DNA from: Niebla homalea
Lineage: Eukaryota > Ascomycota > Lecanoromycetes > Lecanorales > Ramalinaceae
Assembly: GCA_019925105.1 (NCBI GenBank)
Contig: JAHGAU010000017.1
Location: forward strand, 992,001 to 1,056,000
DNA: 64,000 nt
Direction of reading: 5' to 3'
Shown piece by piece: positions 30,615 to 43,107 of the stretch. Under the pieces are notes generated by a model. It was not told the origin of the DNA and searched no databases. It was given only the letters and a program-made list of their open reading frames with translations. The position numbers and the translations under genes are program-made. How positions within the stretch are numbered: the first letter of the stretch is position 1; every line of letters begins with the position of its first letter.

Positions 30615-33600
30615 TCAGGGATGGGACGCGGATCGCCCTAGTCCGTCCATCGCCTCAAGCTGGCTATCCCTAAGACTGGTACATACGCTATTCGCGAAGC
30701 CGTCCCCAACAAATTCCACCAGGTCAATAGCTGTCCTGTCTCCCTGGGGCTTGACACCGAAACTTTTTCCTTGCCTGGCAATCTGTTTCAGAGTAGCGTC
30801 CGTCAACGAAGGCTGCCAGCTTTCAGCGTATACAAGCACGACACTCCGTATCTGCTCACACATGTGCTTAGCAGCACCCACCCCGTCTTCTACTTCATTC
30901 TGTCTGGCTGTGACCGCAAGCCGGATGTTCCGGGTGATACAATCTATCCCTTTCAACACGAATTGCGCTATCTCAAGAGAGGTATAATTGTCGTGAATCT
31001 CGGTCCAGAGTGGTACGAAGCCCCCCTCGCTAGAGCAATCCTCCTTATCCTTGGAAGTCCCCCCGGCCTTCGAGCTTCTCAGCAGAGAAAGAATCCCGCC
31101 AAGCTTTTGGACTATCTCATCAACCTTCTCGATCATGGCCGACTCGTTCGACAGATTGCGGGACCATTTCTGGCTTACGGTGACGGCCTCTTGTAGATCG
31201 TCAAGGATGATATCAGCTTGAAGTTCGCAGGCAGTAAGGGTCTTAAAACCCTTCTTCTCACTCTGAGATCTCATATTTTCGAGCCAGTCCACTCTTATCG
31301 ATGTCCATCCACGATCGTCCATTTGATCCCAGAATGAAGCCAGCTTGTACTCCCTGGCCAACCAAAACTCACTGGGAGCCGCCACCGGTGAAGGTCCTGG
31401 AATGTGATTCTCAAATGTCGGTCGATTGCTCGCATGATGATTTGGGAATGGCAGCCGGTCGCGGTTGTCTTCTAACGCTGGAGGTAGTGGCAAAGACGAG
31501 CTCCAGCCTTCTGCTTGGCGCGAGGATCTCATTCGCTGCATTCTTCGGCACTCGAGAGTTAAGATCGCCCTCGCCGTTCCATTCTGTAGAGCACCCTGCG
31601 TTTCCAAAAGCCCGAGCATCATACCGAATTGCTCATTACTCATCATCCGGCTCATGGTTTTGCCCAGTAGAGTTCCTGCAGCTTGGTGCCACTTCAAAGC
31701 TTGCCTTGCTTCGTCAAAAGGATCATATATCATTGAATTAGCGCCCTGATTAGGCATCTTCGTGGGCCATGGATGAAGCGTGGAGAGCCTCGTAAACAAA
31801 ATCCAGGAAAAGGAAGCGTCTTGCGTATGCTTGATTGACAGCCGGGTATAATGGCTGATTGCGAGAGAAGTCGCCCCCAAGTGTAGATAAAGGCGAACCA
31901 AGATGATCAATGCATCATAGTTGTGCTTTGACATGGAGACGAGATATTCCAGGACGACGATACTTCTAATGATTGCCAGCCTATCTCCTAAATGGTACAT
32001 CATTAGGAAAGACATTGCTGCCATGATTACCGCATCGTCTGCAGCTCCCCGATCGGTCGGTACCAGCGCCTCTTCAACCAATAGATAGGCTGCATAGAGT
32101 CTCATACATGTAGAACCTAGTGCTGACCACATACTTCGTTGATTAGGATCATTACCTTGCGACGCAATCAGATTGAAGTCAATCTTTAGAGAATTAATCT
32201 CCGCATTAATGTGCTTTATATGCAATGACTGGAAAGATTCAGTACCGCCTTCAACAGTATGATCGAAGGCGTTACCTTGGATGATGATTTTATCGGCCTA
32301 TGGGACTTTAGTTCTTCGTCAACTTTGGCTACGAGTGCCTCTTGGGCTTTCCTCGGTAAATGGCCCAGATATGGCTGGAGATCCTGAAAGCAACTGATTC
32401 GTGTAAGATGTGCCTTTGAATATTCCAGACATTTTTCGAGCAAGATGGCTTTCGAGTCATTCTCCTGAAATCGCGAATAGAACATCAAGGTGGCAAGCAT
32501 AGCGTTACGAGATTCGTGCAGTGTCCTAGGATGCCTTTGCCTTCCAGCTGTAGACTCAAATCTACAATGGCAGTGAGTGACATAGTTCTGAGTGGATATG
32601 GGCCACCAACCTCGCTGAGCCAGACTTTGAACGTCCGGCACCAATAACAAAGCTCTTCCAGACCATCCAATCATCTCCCCTTTCTCCAAAATCAAGTTCA
32701 CGATTTGGCTGCTTTTCTGGGGATTTTGCTTCGAAGGAGTTGAGCAGTATAGCTTCGCAACTTTGCATTTGCCTATCCCAAAGACCATTTAGTCCGTACA
32801 ATTGGAGCAAATGTAGTGCGATCTCCCATGAATTTTTGCCAATCGTGGAAATGAGCCCTTTACTTTCTGCTTGAAGGATGCTCAGAGCTTCTTGAGATTT
32901 GCCCTGATCTTTGTAGACCCGGAGTAGCAGGAGCAGATCTTCCGGCAATCGTAGTACCCTGCCGGACGTCTTTGCCTTGCTCATCGTCAGTGACCAACTG
33001 CCACCCAAAGAATTCGACGCACAAGCCTGTCATTTCCCTCGGCTTCTGCTGCAGCTTTTTCAAGGGCTTTGTACGCAAGCATCTGGCAGAGTTTACGGTC
33101 CGTCTGCAACGCCTCGCAGGATTTGGATATGACAAAGTTGACAAGTATATAAAGGTAGAATGGTTCACGTTGCTGCGGATACGCTTTCATCCACGCCATT
33201 GCTGCCTAGACCACATTGTTACGAACATGTACATTACGAAGGGACACATAAACCGAGTTAGGACACCTTCATTGAGGACACCTCTAAAGGTACATAGTGT
33301 GGGATCTATTCGTGATATATTCGAAAGTAGTCTGCAGAGGGGCTCACCTGTTTGGCGTCCTTGTAGCACGCATTGCGAAATTTGACCTCAAACCAGGCCT
33401 GGTAGAGCCAGACATTATTGCCAGAAGCACTCGCTGCTGCTCGCTCCCACGCATATGCAAGTCTATCAGCTATGAGCGATTCTTTTCCACAGGTCTGGAA
33501 CAAGCTTTCGAAGAGAAAGAGCGTGGTTGCATCCGTGATTGGATGTTCCTGAGTGAGAAGATAGCCCAATTCTTGCTTGCTAGTATTTGCTTTTGCTGAC

Positions 33601-33842
33601 TGCTGATCGAGTAGAAGAGCAATTATCCTGCAAGTCTTCTTCCATCAATTCAAAGCCCAAGACGGGAATCATGTGGGATGAAATTCTTGGCTATAAGAGC
33701 ATACCTGCAAAGCTTCTTGCGAATCACCTTTCTTTGCCCTCCGATCGCAAAAGCTTGACGCATCGCTCCATTTGTGCGCCTTGAACAGCTCTCTGAGCCG
33801 TCCAGTTGCGTCTAAGGAGGCAACAATATCATGATCGTCCAT
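30615..33842 (-). CDS. MDM20: N-terminal acetyltransferase B auxiliary subunit NAA25 (MDM20)
   Basis: Six exons from 33842: 33842-33705, 33635-33348, 33205-33023, 32975-32611, 32561-32276 and 32228-30615; 957 aa in one frame. TPR-like helical pairs run through the N-terminal half (LRELFKAHKWSDASSFC, AYAWERAAASASGNNVWLYQAWF, AAMAWMKAYPQQREPFY, LPEDLLLLLRVYKDQGKSQEALSIL). The large last exon has the NatB-B/Mdm20 C-terminal region (LREYKLASFWDQMDDRGWTSIRVDWLENM-type segment). The protein anchors the catalytic NAA20 on the ribosome for acetylation of Met-Asp/Glu/Asn/Gln N-termini; in yeast this affects actin cables and mitochondrial inheritance. The acceptors of exon 2 (33635 or 33638) and exon 4 (32975 or 32970) have neighbouring in-frame alternatives, so one or two residues there are uncertain. 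Confidence 0.85.
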
Positions 33843-34607
33843 GATGGACGTCTATTTTGCATTCTGTTTTACTGAGCTTTAGCTTAGTTCGGGCTTCTAC
33901 GCGAGCTTAGCGCGGGCTGGCTGCATGACGCATCTGGTCCCGGCTTCAGGTACATGATCTCCTCCCGATTCATTAGATTTCTCGGAAAAGGTTATTTTTG
34001 AGCTCTCGCAGGTCACGAATAGGTTTTTGAAACAAAGTGACAGAATGACAAAGTACTCATGCCAAGGCAATATAATCCACAATTCGTAGCGGGTTGATAT
34101 ATATAGAACTATCAATAACGTGTCGAATTCAACATTCCTTCACCAGAAAATTCCCAACGAGTCCGAAACTGGCATCTAATGCTTGTAGGTGGCCAAGACT
34201 TGTTTCTGACCAGACTATTGGGTAATCGAAACATCCCAACACCACCAGTAAAATCTCACATAGCGTATTCGCGACAGGCTTATGTGATAGGCTTTGATGG
34301 AGTGCATTACCCTCCCGGTGATAACATGGAGAGCTCTAAAATGGGCACCATTGGAGCGGGCAGCCGAATGATTTACTCGCAATGAGCCGCAAGTGCCGAG
34401 TGTCGATTCGAAGATGCAATGTGTCGTTGCCAGGTCGGAGGGTTTCGGCAGCCTTTTCGTGGTGCCGGTGAAGCGTCAATTGTGGCGTCCATCAAAGATT
34501 TGTGTGCTCGTTACACCATCACCCAATTATCATGAGAACCACGATTTCGACCCTTTCCTCCTCTCTTCGTTTCGCTCTGTTATCTATCGTCGAAGCATTA
34601 GCCCAGC
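33843..34607. other. Intergenic region, no supported gene
   Basis: Holds the MDM20 promoter and the COX23 3' flank. Frames at 34179-34671 on the plus strand overlap one another and, in part, COX23 exon 3 in antisense; none shows family features. Confidence 0.45.
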
Positions 34608-34983
34608 TCAGCTGCACGAGAAGTACAATATCCCCACCCAAGCTTGCTTGCAATCTCTGTACGCCCTGTAGGAGCCATCAGTTAGCGCCAAATATGTACC
34701 CGCTGAAGACGATTCCATATCAATGGCAACGATAAGAGGGAAAGAAGCTCACTGGAAGAAATCGGAACACAGCTCTTTATCTCCACCATTCCGGTGCAGA
34801 CACCGAATACTCCGCGAGGCTGCTTCTTGACACGGATCGTAATATTTACTGTAGTCTTTACTATTGCCATGTTAGTCCCCTCATCGATTGTTGATAAATC
34901 TTGTTAATCAGTCTTGAGTACCTTTCGAAGGCAGCTTTATTATTTTTCCACGATGAATCGTCTGAGCTGCTCGAGCTGGACAT
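34608..34983 (-). CDS. COX23: Twin CX9C mitochondrial protein COX23
   Basis: Three tiny exons, 34983-34922, 34860-34753 and 34665-34608; 75 aa. The joined protein has a Ser-rich start, then KDYSKYYDPCQEAASRS, CLHRNGGDKELC and FFQAYRDCKQAW. This gives two CX9C motifs, C-QEAASRSIR-C and C-SDFFQAYRD-C, the coiled-coil-helix-coiled-coil-helix fold of intermembrane-space proteins imported and oxidised by Mia40. The DPCQE...RCLHRN...ELCSDFFQAYRDCK layout is that of COX23, needed for cytochrome c oxidase assembly. The second exon ends at phase 2 so that CA+G rebuilds the Gln of FFQAY, which confirms the splice. No single frame is long enough to show up as an ORF of note. Confidence 0.88.
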
Positions 34984-36628
34984 GGTGAGTAGCAGCACGC
35001 AACCTGAGCACTCTTGATGTGTGTTTAAATCTTGGACCAAGCATGCTTGTGAGGTTTTGCATCCCAGCGGGAGTGAGATTTAGCGTCATCGGCCCATGAG
35101 CCGAAATGATCATCATGTCAGGCGCCCGCTCGGCCTCCTCACTCCAATACTACTACGTAGCATCCTTGTGCACAATACAATTCAAATTGTGAACACTTCG
35201 TATTTGCGCAGTCACATCATGTGTATCTTGGATCCCCGGAGCGAGCTTTCTTCGAGAGTAATATCTAACGTCCAAGAAAACGTCTTCCAAATTCAGGATG
35301 CCCACGTGTCTACTTCCCCAAAAGAGTTGGGACGAATTCGAAAGCCTCCCTCTGGCACTCTGGGCCGCAACATCATTGACCTGCCTATGCAGGGTGTGAA
35401 GCTCCAATTGGATCCCAAGTTCCCAACAGCTGAAGCTCCATTACTTCCCGCATGCATTCCTTCTGTCATCAAGGTTGTTTTAGCCTTGATCATAAGATCA
35501 GCATGTTTATCCGTCCAAGCGTTTGACTTTCGTCTAGCCCTTCGCTGACCTATAATCGATCTTTGCACAATGTCACTTTGTTCCATATCGGGTAATACAA
35601 TCCAGGGCCGATAACGGCGAGCGAGCTTTACCAGGCCTCCTCGTTCAATAGAGGGCGTGTCGCAGAACCATGAGACAATTTGGAACCTCAAAATTGCTCG
35701 ATGTATTGCTCTAATCACGATGCAAATCGCGTCAAAATACAAGAGTAACAAGACATCATTAGATGAAATGGCCGCAGTAATGCTAGCGCTGATACGCTAG
35801 CGCTTCCCCACGAACTGGATGAGCATCGTCACAACGTCTGTTGCAAATGACCCTAGCTCCAGTGTTTCCAACGTAAAACCATCCAATGTCATGGTCTCGC
35901 TCCCACGATCTCACTCAGGTCGTTTCTAATCCTGGCCCCGCTGTACGAGGGACGCACTTGTAACCGTTCCGCAAATCTTACAGCTTGCCCAGCGCCACTT
36001 CTTCAGATTGGAGATGGTGCAAGCTCTTCACGCCGCCCCACAAGGCCGTAGAGTTGGCTTTGCCCTCCAAGAGCTGTATGGCTGATGCAGCTAGACCTTC
36101 AAGCATCGCAGGACTTGATGTAACAGCGTGCTCGAGGAGGGACCAATTCCTTGAGAACACCAGATGTCGTCCTCGAGACCGATCGAGGAAGTCTTGGTGA
36201 CCTCCATGTGTCATGGAATGGTGCCCATTGGCATCAGATCGAACCAGTGTCTGAGACGCTGAAGGATTAGAGGTGCTCGATTTGGCTTTCCAGTCCATCG
36301 GTAGACAAACTTGCAACAGCAAATCAGTAGTGAACACTGATGCCCAAAGCTGCACGCGGAGCATCCGATTGACGTGAGGATCCAATATCGGGATTTATGA
36401 GATAAGAAGGCACAATTAATTCGTCTTATCATGCCATACCCCTCCCTATATTAAAGGGCCGAATCATGTCTACTTGTCCACTGATCCTCTAGCCATAAGA
36501 AAATTTGGTCATCTTGTCAACATCGTTGTCTATCTCAGCTTGCGTTGCTCCCCCTCAATCTCCACGAAGCTCTGTAAGACAGTCCTCCTTGCAATTTGTC
36601 ATTTGAAGTTTCTTTGCTCCACTTCAAG
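34984..36628. other. Long intergenic region with uncertain minus-strand frames
   Basis: Two minus-strand frames (35293-35751, 152 codons; 35978-36385, 135 codons) and one plus-strand frame (35096-35548, 150 codons) are open. The 35978 frame could splice onward (GT at 35981 region to an AG near 35932), but I see no domain, membrane pattern or family motif in any of them. A TATA-like CTATATTAAAG at about 36447-36457 lies 170-180 nt upstream of the oxygenase gene. I annotate no gene here. Confidence 0.35.
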
Positions 36629-37888
36629 ATGTCGACACAGTCAGAAGACTTCCCATCCAATTCAGGGGAGAATTCATCCACCATCAAGTTCAATCCTAAT
36701 CTCCAAACACTCATCGAAGAAACAATGACCCGAACCGCTGGGGTTGACTTCGACCCCCAGAAACATGTCGACTTCAAGCCGCCGTCCAAGACTTACACCA
36801 TGGGCGATATTCTGCTGAAGAAATCTCCCATTTCTGACTTTGCTGTGTCTGAGCCATTCCAACTCTTTACTGCAGAGGCAGTTGATTGCATGAGAGAGGA
36901 AATATTCAAGCCTGAAGTCATGAACAACTTCCAATATTCTAGTAACCTGGCCAAATGTCAGCTTCGGGGCTACGCTGCCAAGTAAGTGTGATTCTCTACT
37001 AAGTCTTCAATCGAGGAAGACTAAGCAAGCCATCCTAGAGCTGCTCCTTTCATTTACGATACTTGGAAGCATCCAGAGACAATTGCGATCATTTCCAAGA
37101 TTGCTGGAATCGATTTGGTGCCGGAAATGGACCTCGAGATTGCGCACATTAATTTATCCAACAAAGATGGAGCACAAAAGGGCGAGGATCTGGCGGCCAT
37201 CCGCGATCGTCAGTTGTTCGAAGAGGATGAGGGCATTGCAGGCTGCCCCTGGGAGGATGACAAACCGGTTGTTGACTGGCACACTGATTCCTATCCTTTT
37301 GTATGTGTCACTATGTTGAGTGACTGTGCCGACATGGTAGGGGGTGAAACCGCGATTCGGAAAGGGGACGGCGAAATTTTGAAAGTACGAGGACCAGGAC
37401 AGGTATAGTTGCTTTCGTCCCCATGATTGGTCATGAATCTCACATTTTGGAAGGGCTGTGCAGTCATCTTGCAGGGCCGTTACATCGAGCACCAGGCGCT
37501 GCGAACGTTTGGTTCCACGGAGCGCATCACATCTGTGACATCCTTCCGCCCAAAGCATGCATCGTTCCCTGACGACACTGTACTTACGACTGTACGCGGA
37601 ATTTCCGACCTTTCCGAATTGTATTTACAATTCAGCGAATACAGACTGGAGATACTGGAAGAGCGCATTCGTCAGCAGCTGCATGTGCTGCGAGAAACAG
37701 AGCGTGGCCGCAGAAAATTCGACACTGTGGCGATGAAAGACTTCCTCTCGAACCAAGAATTGTTCTTGAGCCACATGAACAAGGAGATTGTGCTCGACCA
37801 TTTTGTCAAGAAAGGCGAGATCGACGATAGCCATTTGTTCTCGGAATTCAACAATGCAACTAAAAAGCGCAAGCTTGCTGAGCAATGA
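36629..37888 (+). CDS. 2-oxoglutarate/Fe(II)-dependent dioxygenase-like protein
   Basis: Three exons, 36629-36981, 37039-37402 and 37454-37888; 383 aa. The centre holds the facial-triad pattern: VVDWHTDSYPFVCVTML gives H-x-D (His199, Asp201), and GRYIEHQAL gives the distal His (about 252). ERITSVTSFRP supplies an Arg in the usual place for 2-oxoglutarate. The segment GGETAIRKGDGEIL between them is the double-stranded beta-helix strand typical of the fold. The C-terminal 100 residues are helical and charged (EYRLEILEERIRQQLHVL...), ending in a nuclear-signal-like KKRK. No signal peptide. Related fungal proteins are unnamed and the substrate is unknown; no biosynthetic cluster surrounds the gene. 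Confidence 0.85.
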
Positions 37889-38724
37889 AGTTGTTCAGCA
37901 GCAGGCGAAATACAGCATGTCCTTCAGGATTCACAGATCCCCCTGTCTGCTGCCCTCAGCTTAACGATTGCCCTGATGATGTGCATATGACCATAGCAGA
38001 TATATTCTAAGCGTGTTTGATTACTTAGCGATACCCTGATGACCAGCAACTTCTGAAAAGACTTCTGGCTCCGCGCAGGAGTTCATGGGCGAAATGGGGT
38101 TCCCATTGATCAGGCATCATGCCTGAAGGAATGGGCGAGATTGGAAATTCTTGGCAGGGGGCAAGTATGCAAATTGAATAGCAGGCCTAATTCAAATCAG
38201 AAATTAGTTCAATGAACCAGAAACAAGTTACAACGGACACTTGGCAACTACACCTGTACGGAATAAAAGAGCGAATTCATAGGCCCACTCGGCTAAAGCA
38301 CGGGCGATAGGAGTAAGCTAATGCATCTTTGGGGCCTAAACCTTAGTTGGCAAGCGCAATCGAAGCTACCTAAGACCTCATGGAGGTAGGTACCTGATGG
38401 CATTTGTGTTAGACTGAGTGAAGTGTAGATACTGATTTTTGCTGCCCGACATACTTCAAGCATATGGCTCCCATTCCCGACCAAGCTATGTGATGGCAAG
38501 ATAGCTAGTTCCAAGATTCTTCCCAGCTGCAAGCACCCTAGGCGAAGAGTGAATGATTCCGAACTTAGAAGTCCTACCGCGTCTCTTCTATTCACTGATA
38601 TGAGATGACTGAATAGGGACTTCTTCTTGTTTCTTGAATCTTCGAACCTCAACGTATCACCTTTCCTCCTCCAGCTAGGGCATCATCGGCAGCAAAAGCG
38701 TTTTCGTGATTTATCTCTCATAAC
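37889..38724. other. Intergenic region, no gene seen
   Basis: 836 nt with one minus-strand frame of 119 codons (38293-38652) without domain signal. No repeat or RNA gene recognised. Confidence 0.45.
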
Positions 38725-40612
38725 ATGAATGAAGCTACCGATCTAGGAGCTGGTAGCTCTCATGCAATGACCCTACCCACACACAAGAGGAAGCTAGGAG
38801 ATGAAACCGGAAGATCAGGCCTGATAAACACCTTGGAGAGCAGTTTTGGTGATATTCGAGAACTTGTGAATTGCCGCATATGTGTTCATCCAATGTATGA
38901 GCCATACACGACCGACTGTGGTCACTCTTTCTGCTACGGATGTCTTGTCAAGTGGTTCGGCCAGAATCGACACAAGAAATCGTGCCCTGACTGCCGCGCA
39001 AAGATTTCCCGACAGCCTGCTCCGTCCTTCGCTGTAAGCACGACTCTTTATTGAGAGCTTGCAACAATTGGTTACTGATATTAGTGTCTCTTAGCTGCGT
39101 GACATCGCTCATATCCTTGCTACCCGGGCAGAGCTTTTACCAGCAGGAGAAACCACGCAGGAGCACAAGAAATGGCAAGAAGACGAGAAGCAGAAGCTTG
39201 AGCTTGATCGTGGTAGCAATCGGGGGCTTTTTGAGGGAGCCTTCAACCACCATCCGCCCTTGGCGTCGATCCGGGACCATCAAGATGGTGTCCTCCGGTG
39301 CCCCAGATGCACATGGGAGGTTGAGGACGGAGTTTGTGAATCTTGTGGATGGGGCGATCTATCTGATGTGAGCGTCTCTTTAAGTGATGGGGGCTTCTCA
39401 GAAAATGGATCGATCAGCGTTTACAGTGGGAGCGATTATCCTGCAGCGCCATTCAATGCCCTCACCCCCATGGTCGGTGATCCTTATAGGCACGAAATGA
39501 CTCTTGGAAGGGGCACTGGAACCAGTAGTCTCTCTATTGATAGCGACCTGGACGGGTCCGTTGGGTCTTTGGATGGATTCGTGATCGATGACGATGACGC
39601 TCCAACCCATCCTTTTCAAGACACAGATGATGGCTCAGAGGGTTCATCAAATGCTGGATCTGACGTGAATGGGACTGTTGGCACAGTCGACTCAGATGAG
39701 ATCCGACAAAGACACAGAATCGAAGAAATCGAAGACCTGCGCAACGAAGGTGACTCACCGCATCCTTCTGGATCTCCCAATCTTATCGACATTTATGACG
39801 ACAGCGAGTCTCGTACAGCAGACAGACCAAGGTGGGCTCCAGGACAGGCCGCGAGGGATCGCCCGTTCAACCTCGGGCAACGTCCAAGCATGAGGGAGAC
39901 ATCTCGTAATGCTCCCGCCTATCGAGGAGTAAATAGGTTCCGGAGCACAGCAGTTCCTAGGATAATTGACCTGGACGACACTAGCTCTGATGACTCCTTA
40001 TCTCAACCCCAACCTCCACGACGTCGAGCCCGATTCCGGCGCCTAATATCTTCCGATGACGACGATGAGCCTCGTTTCAGAATGCCGACGTCTGAAAACG
40101 AACGCAGTCCCGATGGGAGCAGTGAGACAGCAGTCGCTGAATCACAAGAGACTGGAAGTCGAGCAAACCATCCCAGGCGAGACAGGGAGCGATCGATCCC
40201 AGGTGCTTTCCCGGAATCTTTCTCGCACTCAGAACCATCATCTCAGGCAGTCTACCTTGATTTGACGTCCCCTACAGTGACAGAACACCCCACAACCGAC
40301 CTCGACGCTCCCTCGTCATCGAGAAACCGAGCGCCGAGCTACCGTGGTACCTTTCAAGAGCCCTCGAATCGCCCATACTCCAATATTACTTCGCACCACC
40401 GTTCGTACAATCTTCCTAACAGATATCGAGAGCGCTCAAGCACACTTGAAGCCAGAAATGAAGGTAGCCCAAACCGTCAACCGGTTAATGCTCGAAGATA
40501 CTACGAGCGCTTTGGTGTGGCAGAATCTAGTGCCCCTTCTCAGAGGAAGCAACTCAGTAGACAACGTGGACACAGGCAGCCTGATGAATTGGACGATGAG
40601 TCGATCAGCTAA
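38725..40612 (+). CDS. RING-finger protein, probable E3 ubiquitin ligase
   Basis: Two exons, 38725-39033 and 39095-40612 (61-nt intron), 608 aa. A C3HC4 RING lies at about 50-96: CRICVHPMYEPYTTDCGHSFC, then CLVKWF and SCPDCRAKI. A conserved helical stretch follows, made across the intron (SFALRDIAHILATRAELL), then a second small zinc motif CPRCTWEVEDGVCESCGW (CX2C...CX2C). The remaining 400 residues are Ser/Asp/Arg-rich and probably disordered, with acidic clusters and an RRRARFRR basic patch, compatible with a nuclear protein. The RING at the N-terminus plus a rubredoxin-like zinc knuckle is a layout seen in unnamed fungal E3s. Ligase activity is inferred from the RING alone. Confidence 0.85.
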
Positions 40613-40982
40613 GCATTATCGTATAGGAAATGCCTGCCAATCTGTAACCTTTTCGTTCTGGACAACTACACCTCCTCATGGCGTTGAGATACACTGTCAC
40701 GAAATAAACGATTCGAGGGCTGCAGGGTCCGGCCAGGCAAGGAATTAGATCTATTGTCGGAGTTGTGCACATGGCAGTCCCCATGGAGGACCTCGGCGCA
40801 ATCTCCGCTGCGCAAATCGTCCAGCGAAGCTGATGAATATCATTTGGAAGCAGAGGTAGCTTCGCATATCGCATACTCATCCGATGTGCTGCACTCATGG
40901 CTTAGAAGTTTCGCATGCACGTCGATACGTGGTAGTTACGCAGCCAAAAGAACAAAAACAAAAAATCGCACCTTGCACCTCA

Positions 40983-42710
40983 TTACATTTGCTTGAGTTG
41001 CTCTGCCCTCAAAGCTTTCTTCTTGCGTGCTCTGCCTGCCTTCCTCCTTGGTATCTCCCACATGAGAACGCCGCCTGGACCCTTACCTGTTTTCCATCGC
41101 CCAAGCCGGTGCTCTGACGAGAAAGCAGCAACGACGCATAGCCACTCTTGCCCTCGCTCTCCCCGCTCAAAGACCTTGAGATCATTGACAAAGCCTCGTG
41201 CGCTAAGTTCCCTTTCGCCAACACTACTCTGAATGGCTTCCGGCATGGCACCGGACCTGTCTAACATGCCCAGCGGTCTCAAAGTCCTCTTCTCCTTTCC
41301 CACAACCCAAATCCGAACACATCCATCCCAGCTCCCGGTGACAACCAGATCGCTAAGCGGGACACTGGCCAGCGCTGTGATCCATCTAGGCTGTGGCTCC
41401 GGCAATTTGAAATCCGGTCCCAAGTGAACCTCTGCAGATGCCTCGTCAGATTTCAAGGGCTCCTCCAGTCCATGAGTCACCGGCTGAGTGAAGACGGGCT
41501 TCTTCTTCTGGGAATTCCAGAGGCAGAGGCTGCCGTTGTCAGAGCCCGTCACGAAAACGTCGTTCTCGACGACGGCGACCCGATCAATGGAGCCTTCTGC
41601 ATACTTCTTGGCCTCCGGCCCGCTTCCAACCTTACCACCGGCTGGTTTGCGGGCGAGAGATTTGGAGGGATTGCTGCTACCACCGCTGCCGCCACCGCGG
41701 AAGACCAACTGCGTCTCCTCGATGACCTTCCACACACGAGCTGTGCGATCGCGTGCACCCACGCTGAGGCAGCGTTCGACCCCCGGGTATGCCGCGATGT
41801 CCACAACGGAATCCTGGTGTCCGAACAGTGTTTCGACGTAGGCCAACTCATTTATGCTCCACACCTTGACAGTGCGGTCTCGGCTGGCGGAGTAGAGCTG
41901 ATTGGTGCCGGGCTGGAAGCATAGGGCGGTGACAGCATCACGGTGCTGGGTGAAGACTCTCAAGGGTTTGAGGGTGGCGGTCTCGTAGACGATGATCTTT
42001 TTGTCGAGCGAACCCGTGGCTACGAATGTTCCGGTGGACGAGGCAGCGATAGCGAGGATCGGTGCAGTGTGATAGCTGTAGTCTTTGTCTTTGGCTTTCG
42101 ACCTGTCTCCTTTGACCTCTAGAAGCTTCGCTGGGCGACGTCGAACGGGCTTTTGTGAATTGTTCGGTTTCCTTCGAAGGTCACTTGGCGGAGGGAGTTC
42201 CCATTTCGTGATTGTTGTATCCTTGGACACGGTATAGACGTACGGCGGACAAACAGCCACACCATTCATGTGACTGTGTCTCATTCGGAAGTTGGTCTTG
42301 ATAGCAGCTTCGAAATCGTATTCTGAAGCAATGAACTTGCACATCCGGCCCTTGGTCAGGTCATTATCCCTCTTCAACCGCTCGGCGATCAGATCGCGAT
42401 CTACATCCTCGGCATCGAAACCGATCTCATTGGCATCTTGGGTTTCGCCCTTGATCTTCTCGAGGTATTGCTCAGCAAGCCTCAGGCGGCGCTCTGCAGC
42501 AGTCTCGTCTTCAGAGGAAGACTCGTGCCCATCGGCTTGCGGATCTTCGAGGTCGTCATCGCTCCCTGATACTTCCGAGTCATCCTTACCAGCTTTGTCT
42601 TTTTTGCTTCTAGACGTGCTGGCTTTGTTCCGTTTGGGATTGGTATGCCCTGTTGCATCTTCTCTCTTCCTCTTTTTCAAGGACTTGGGAGTGGTAAAGA
42701 ACGAAGACAT
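40983..42710 (-). CDS. RRP9: U3 snoRNP WD40 protein RRP9 (U3-55K)
   Basis: Intronless, 575 aa. A basic/acidic N-terminus (KKRKRED..., about 1-85) leads to the family motif RRLRLAEQYLEKIKGE, which precedes the propeller. WD repeats follow, with APILAIAASSTGTFVATGSLDKKIIVYE, DAVTALCFQPGTNQLYSASRDRTVKVWS, DSVVDIAAYPGVERCLSVGARDRTARVWK, DNGSLCLWN and TGSWDGCVRIW, ending in a Lys/Arg-rich tail. RRP9 binds the U3 snoRNA B/C motif in the small-subunit processome and is needed for early pre-rRNA cleavage in the nucleolus. A Gly/Ser-rich insert (about 350-380) separates two blades. The start is divergent with PRE1. Confidence 0.93.
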   Translation of the reverse strand: MSSFFTTPKSLKKRKREDATGHTNPKRNKASTSRSKKDKAGKDDSEVSGSDDDLEDPQADGHESSSEDETAAERRLRLAEQYLEKIKGETQDANEIGFDAEDVDRDLIAERLKRDNDLTKGRMCKFIASEYDFEAAIKTNFRMRHSHMNGVAVCPPYVYTVSKDTTITKWELPPPSDLRRKPNNSQKPVRRRPAKLLEVKGDRSKAKDKDYSYHTAPILAIAASSTGTFVATGSLDKKIIVYETATLKPLRVFTQHRDAVTALCFQPGTNQLYSASRDRTVKVWSINELAYVETLFGHQDSVVDIAAYPGVERCLSVGARDRTARVWKVIEETQLVFRGGGSGGSSNPSKSLARKPAGGKVGSGPEAKKYAEGSIDRVAVVENDVFVTGSDNGSLCLWNSQKKKPVFTQPVTHGLEEPLKSDEASAEVHLGPDFKLPEPQPRWITALASVPLSDLVVTGSWDGCVRIWVVGKEKRTLRPLGMLDRSGAMPEAIQSSVGERELSARGFVNDLKVFERGERGQEWLCVVAAFSSEHRLGRWKTGKGPGGVLMWEIPRRKAGRARKKKALRAEQLKQM

Positions 42711-43107
42711 CTTTGGATCTTTTGAGTGGGTAGAGAGGCACGTTGAGCTCTAAAAGGTCACACTAGACGCAAATGCAGCCGGTTTTACTCTTTGAGAGAT
42801 TCAATGGGGCATGTGTGGTGGTGCCATGATCAGATATTGAATCGCAATAAACATTTGAGGAGGTTAAATGTGGACCGACGGAAGATGGCACGCCCTGCAA
42901 CCCCCGCAGCCTTTGCCCCCACTTGGCCCGTCCTCCGCAAGCTCCGCAATTCTAGGGACATGTTCTAGGGCGCAGCGGCTGCTGTGTTAGGCCGCTTTTG
43001 ATGATTACATGGCTAGGCTGCTGAAGCTACGCGTTGTTTGAGCACTTTGTCTTTGCTGGTCGTTTGTCTAAGCAAGCCTCCTTCTACCCTGTACGCCATC
43101 ATCAACA
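42711..43107. promoter_or_regulatory. Divergent promoter region, RRP9 / PRE1
   Basis: 397 nt between the RRP9 ATG and the split PRE1 start. No yeast-type PACE or PAC/RRPE consensus was recognised. A CCCCCGCAGCC-type GC-rich patch lies near 42900. Confidence 0.4.

Noticed and set aside
35293..36385. Two minus-strand frames that could be exons of one gene
   Set aside because: A splice is possible, but no domain, membrane pattern or frame-restored motif supports it.
36629..40612. Biosynthetic gene cluster around the 2OG oxygenase
   Set aside because: Neighbours are a RING protein and housekeeping genes; no synthase, P450 or transporter sits next to it.
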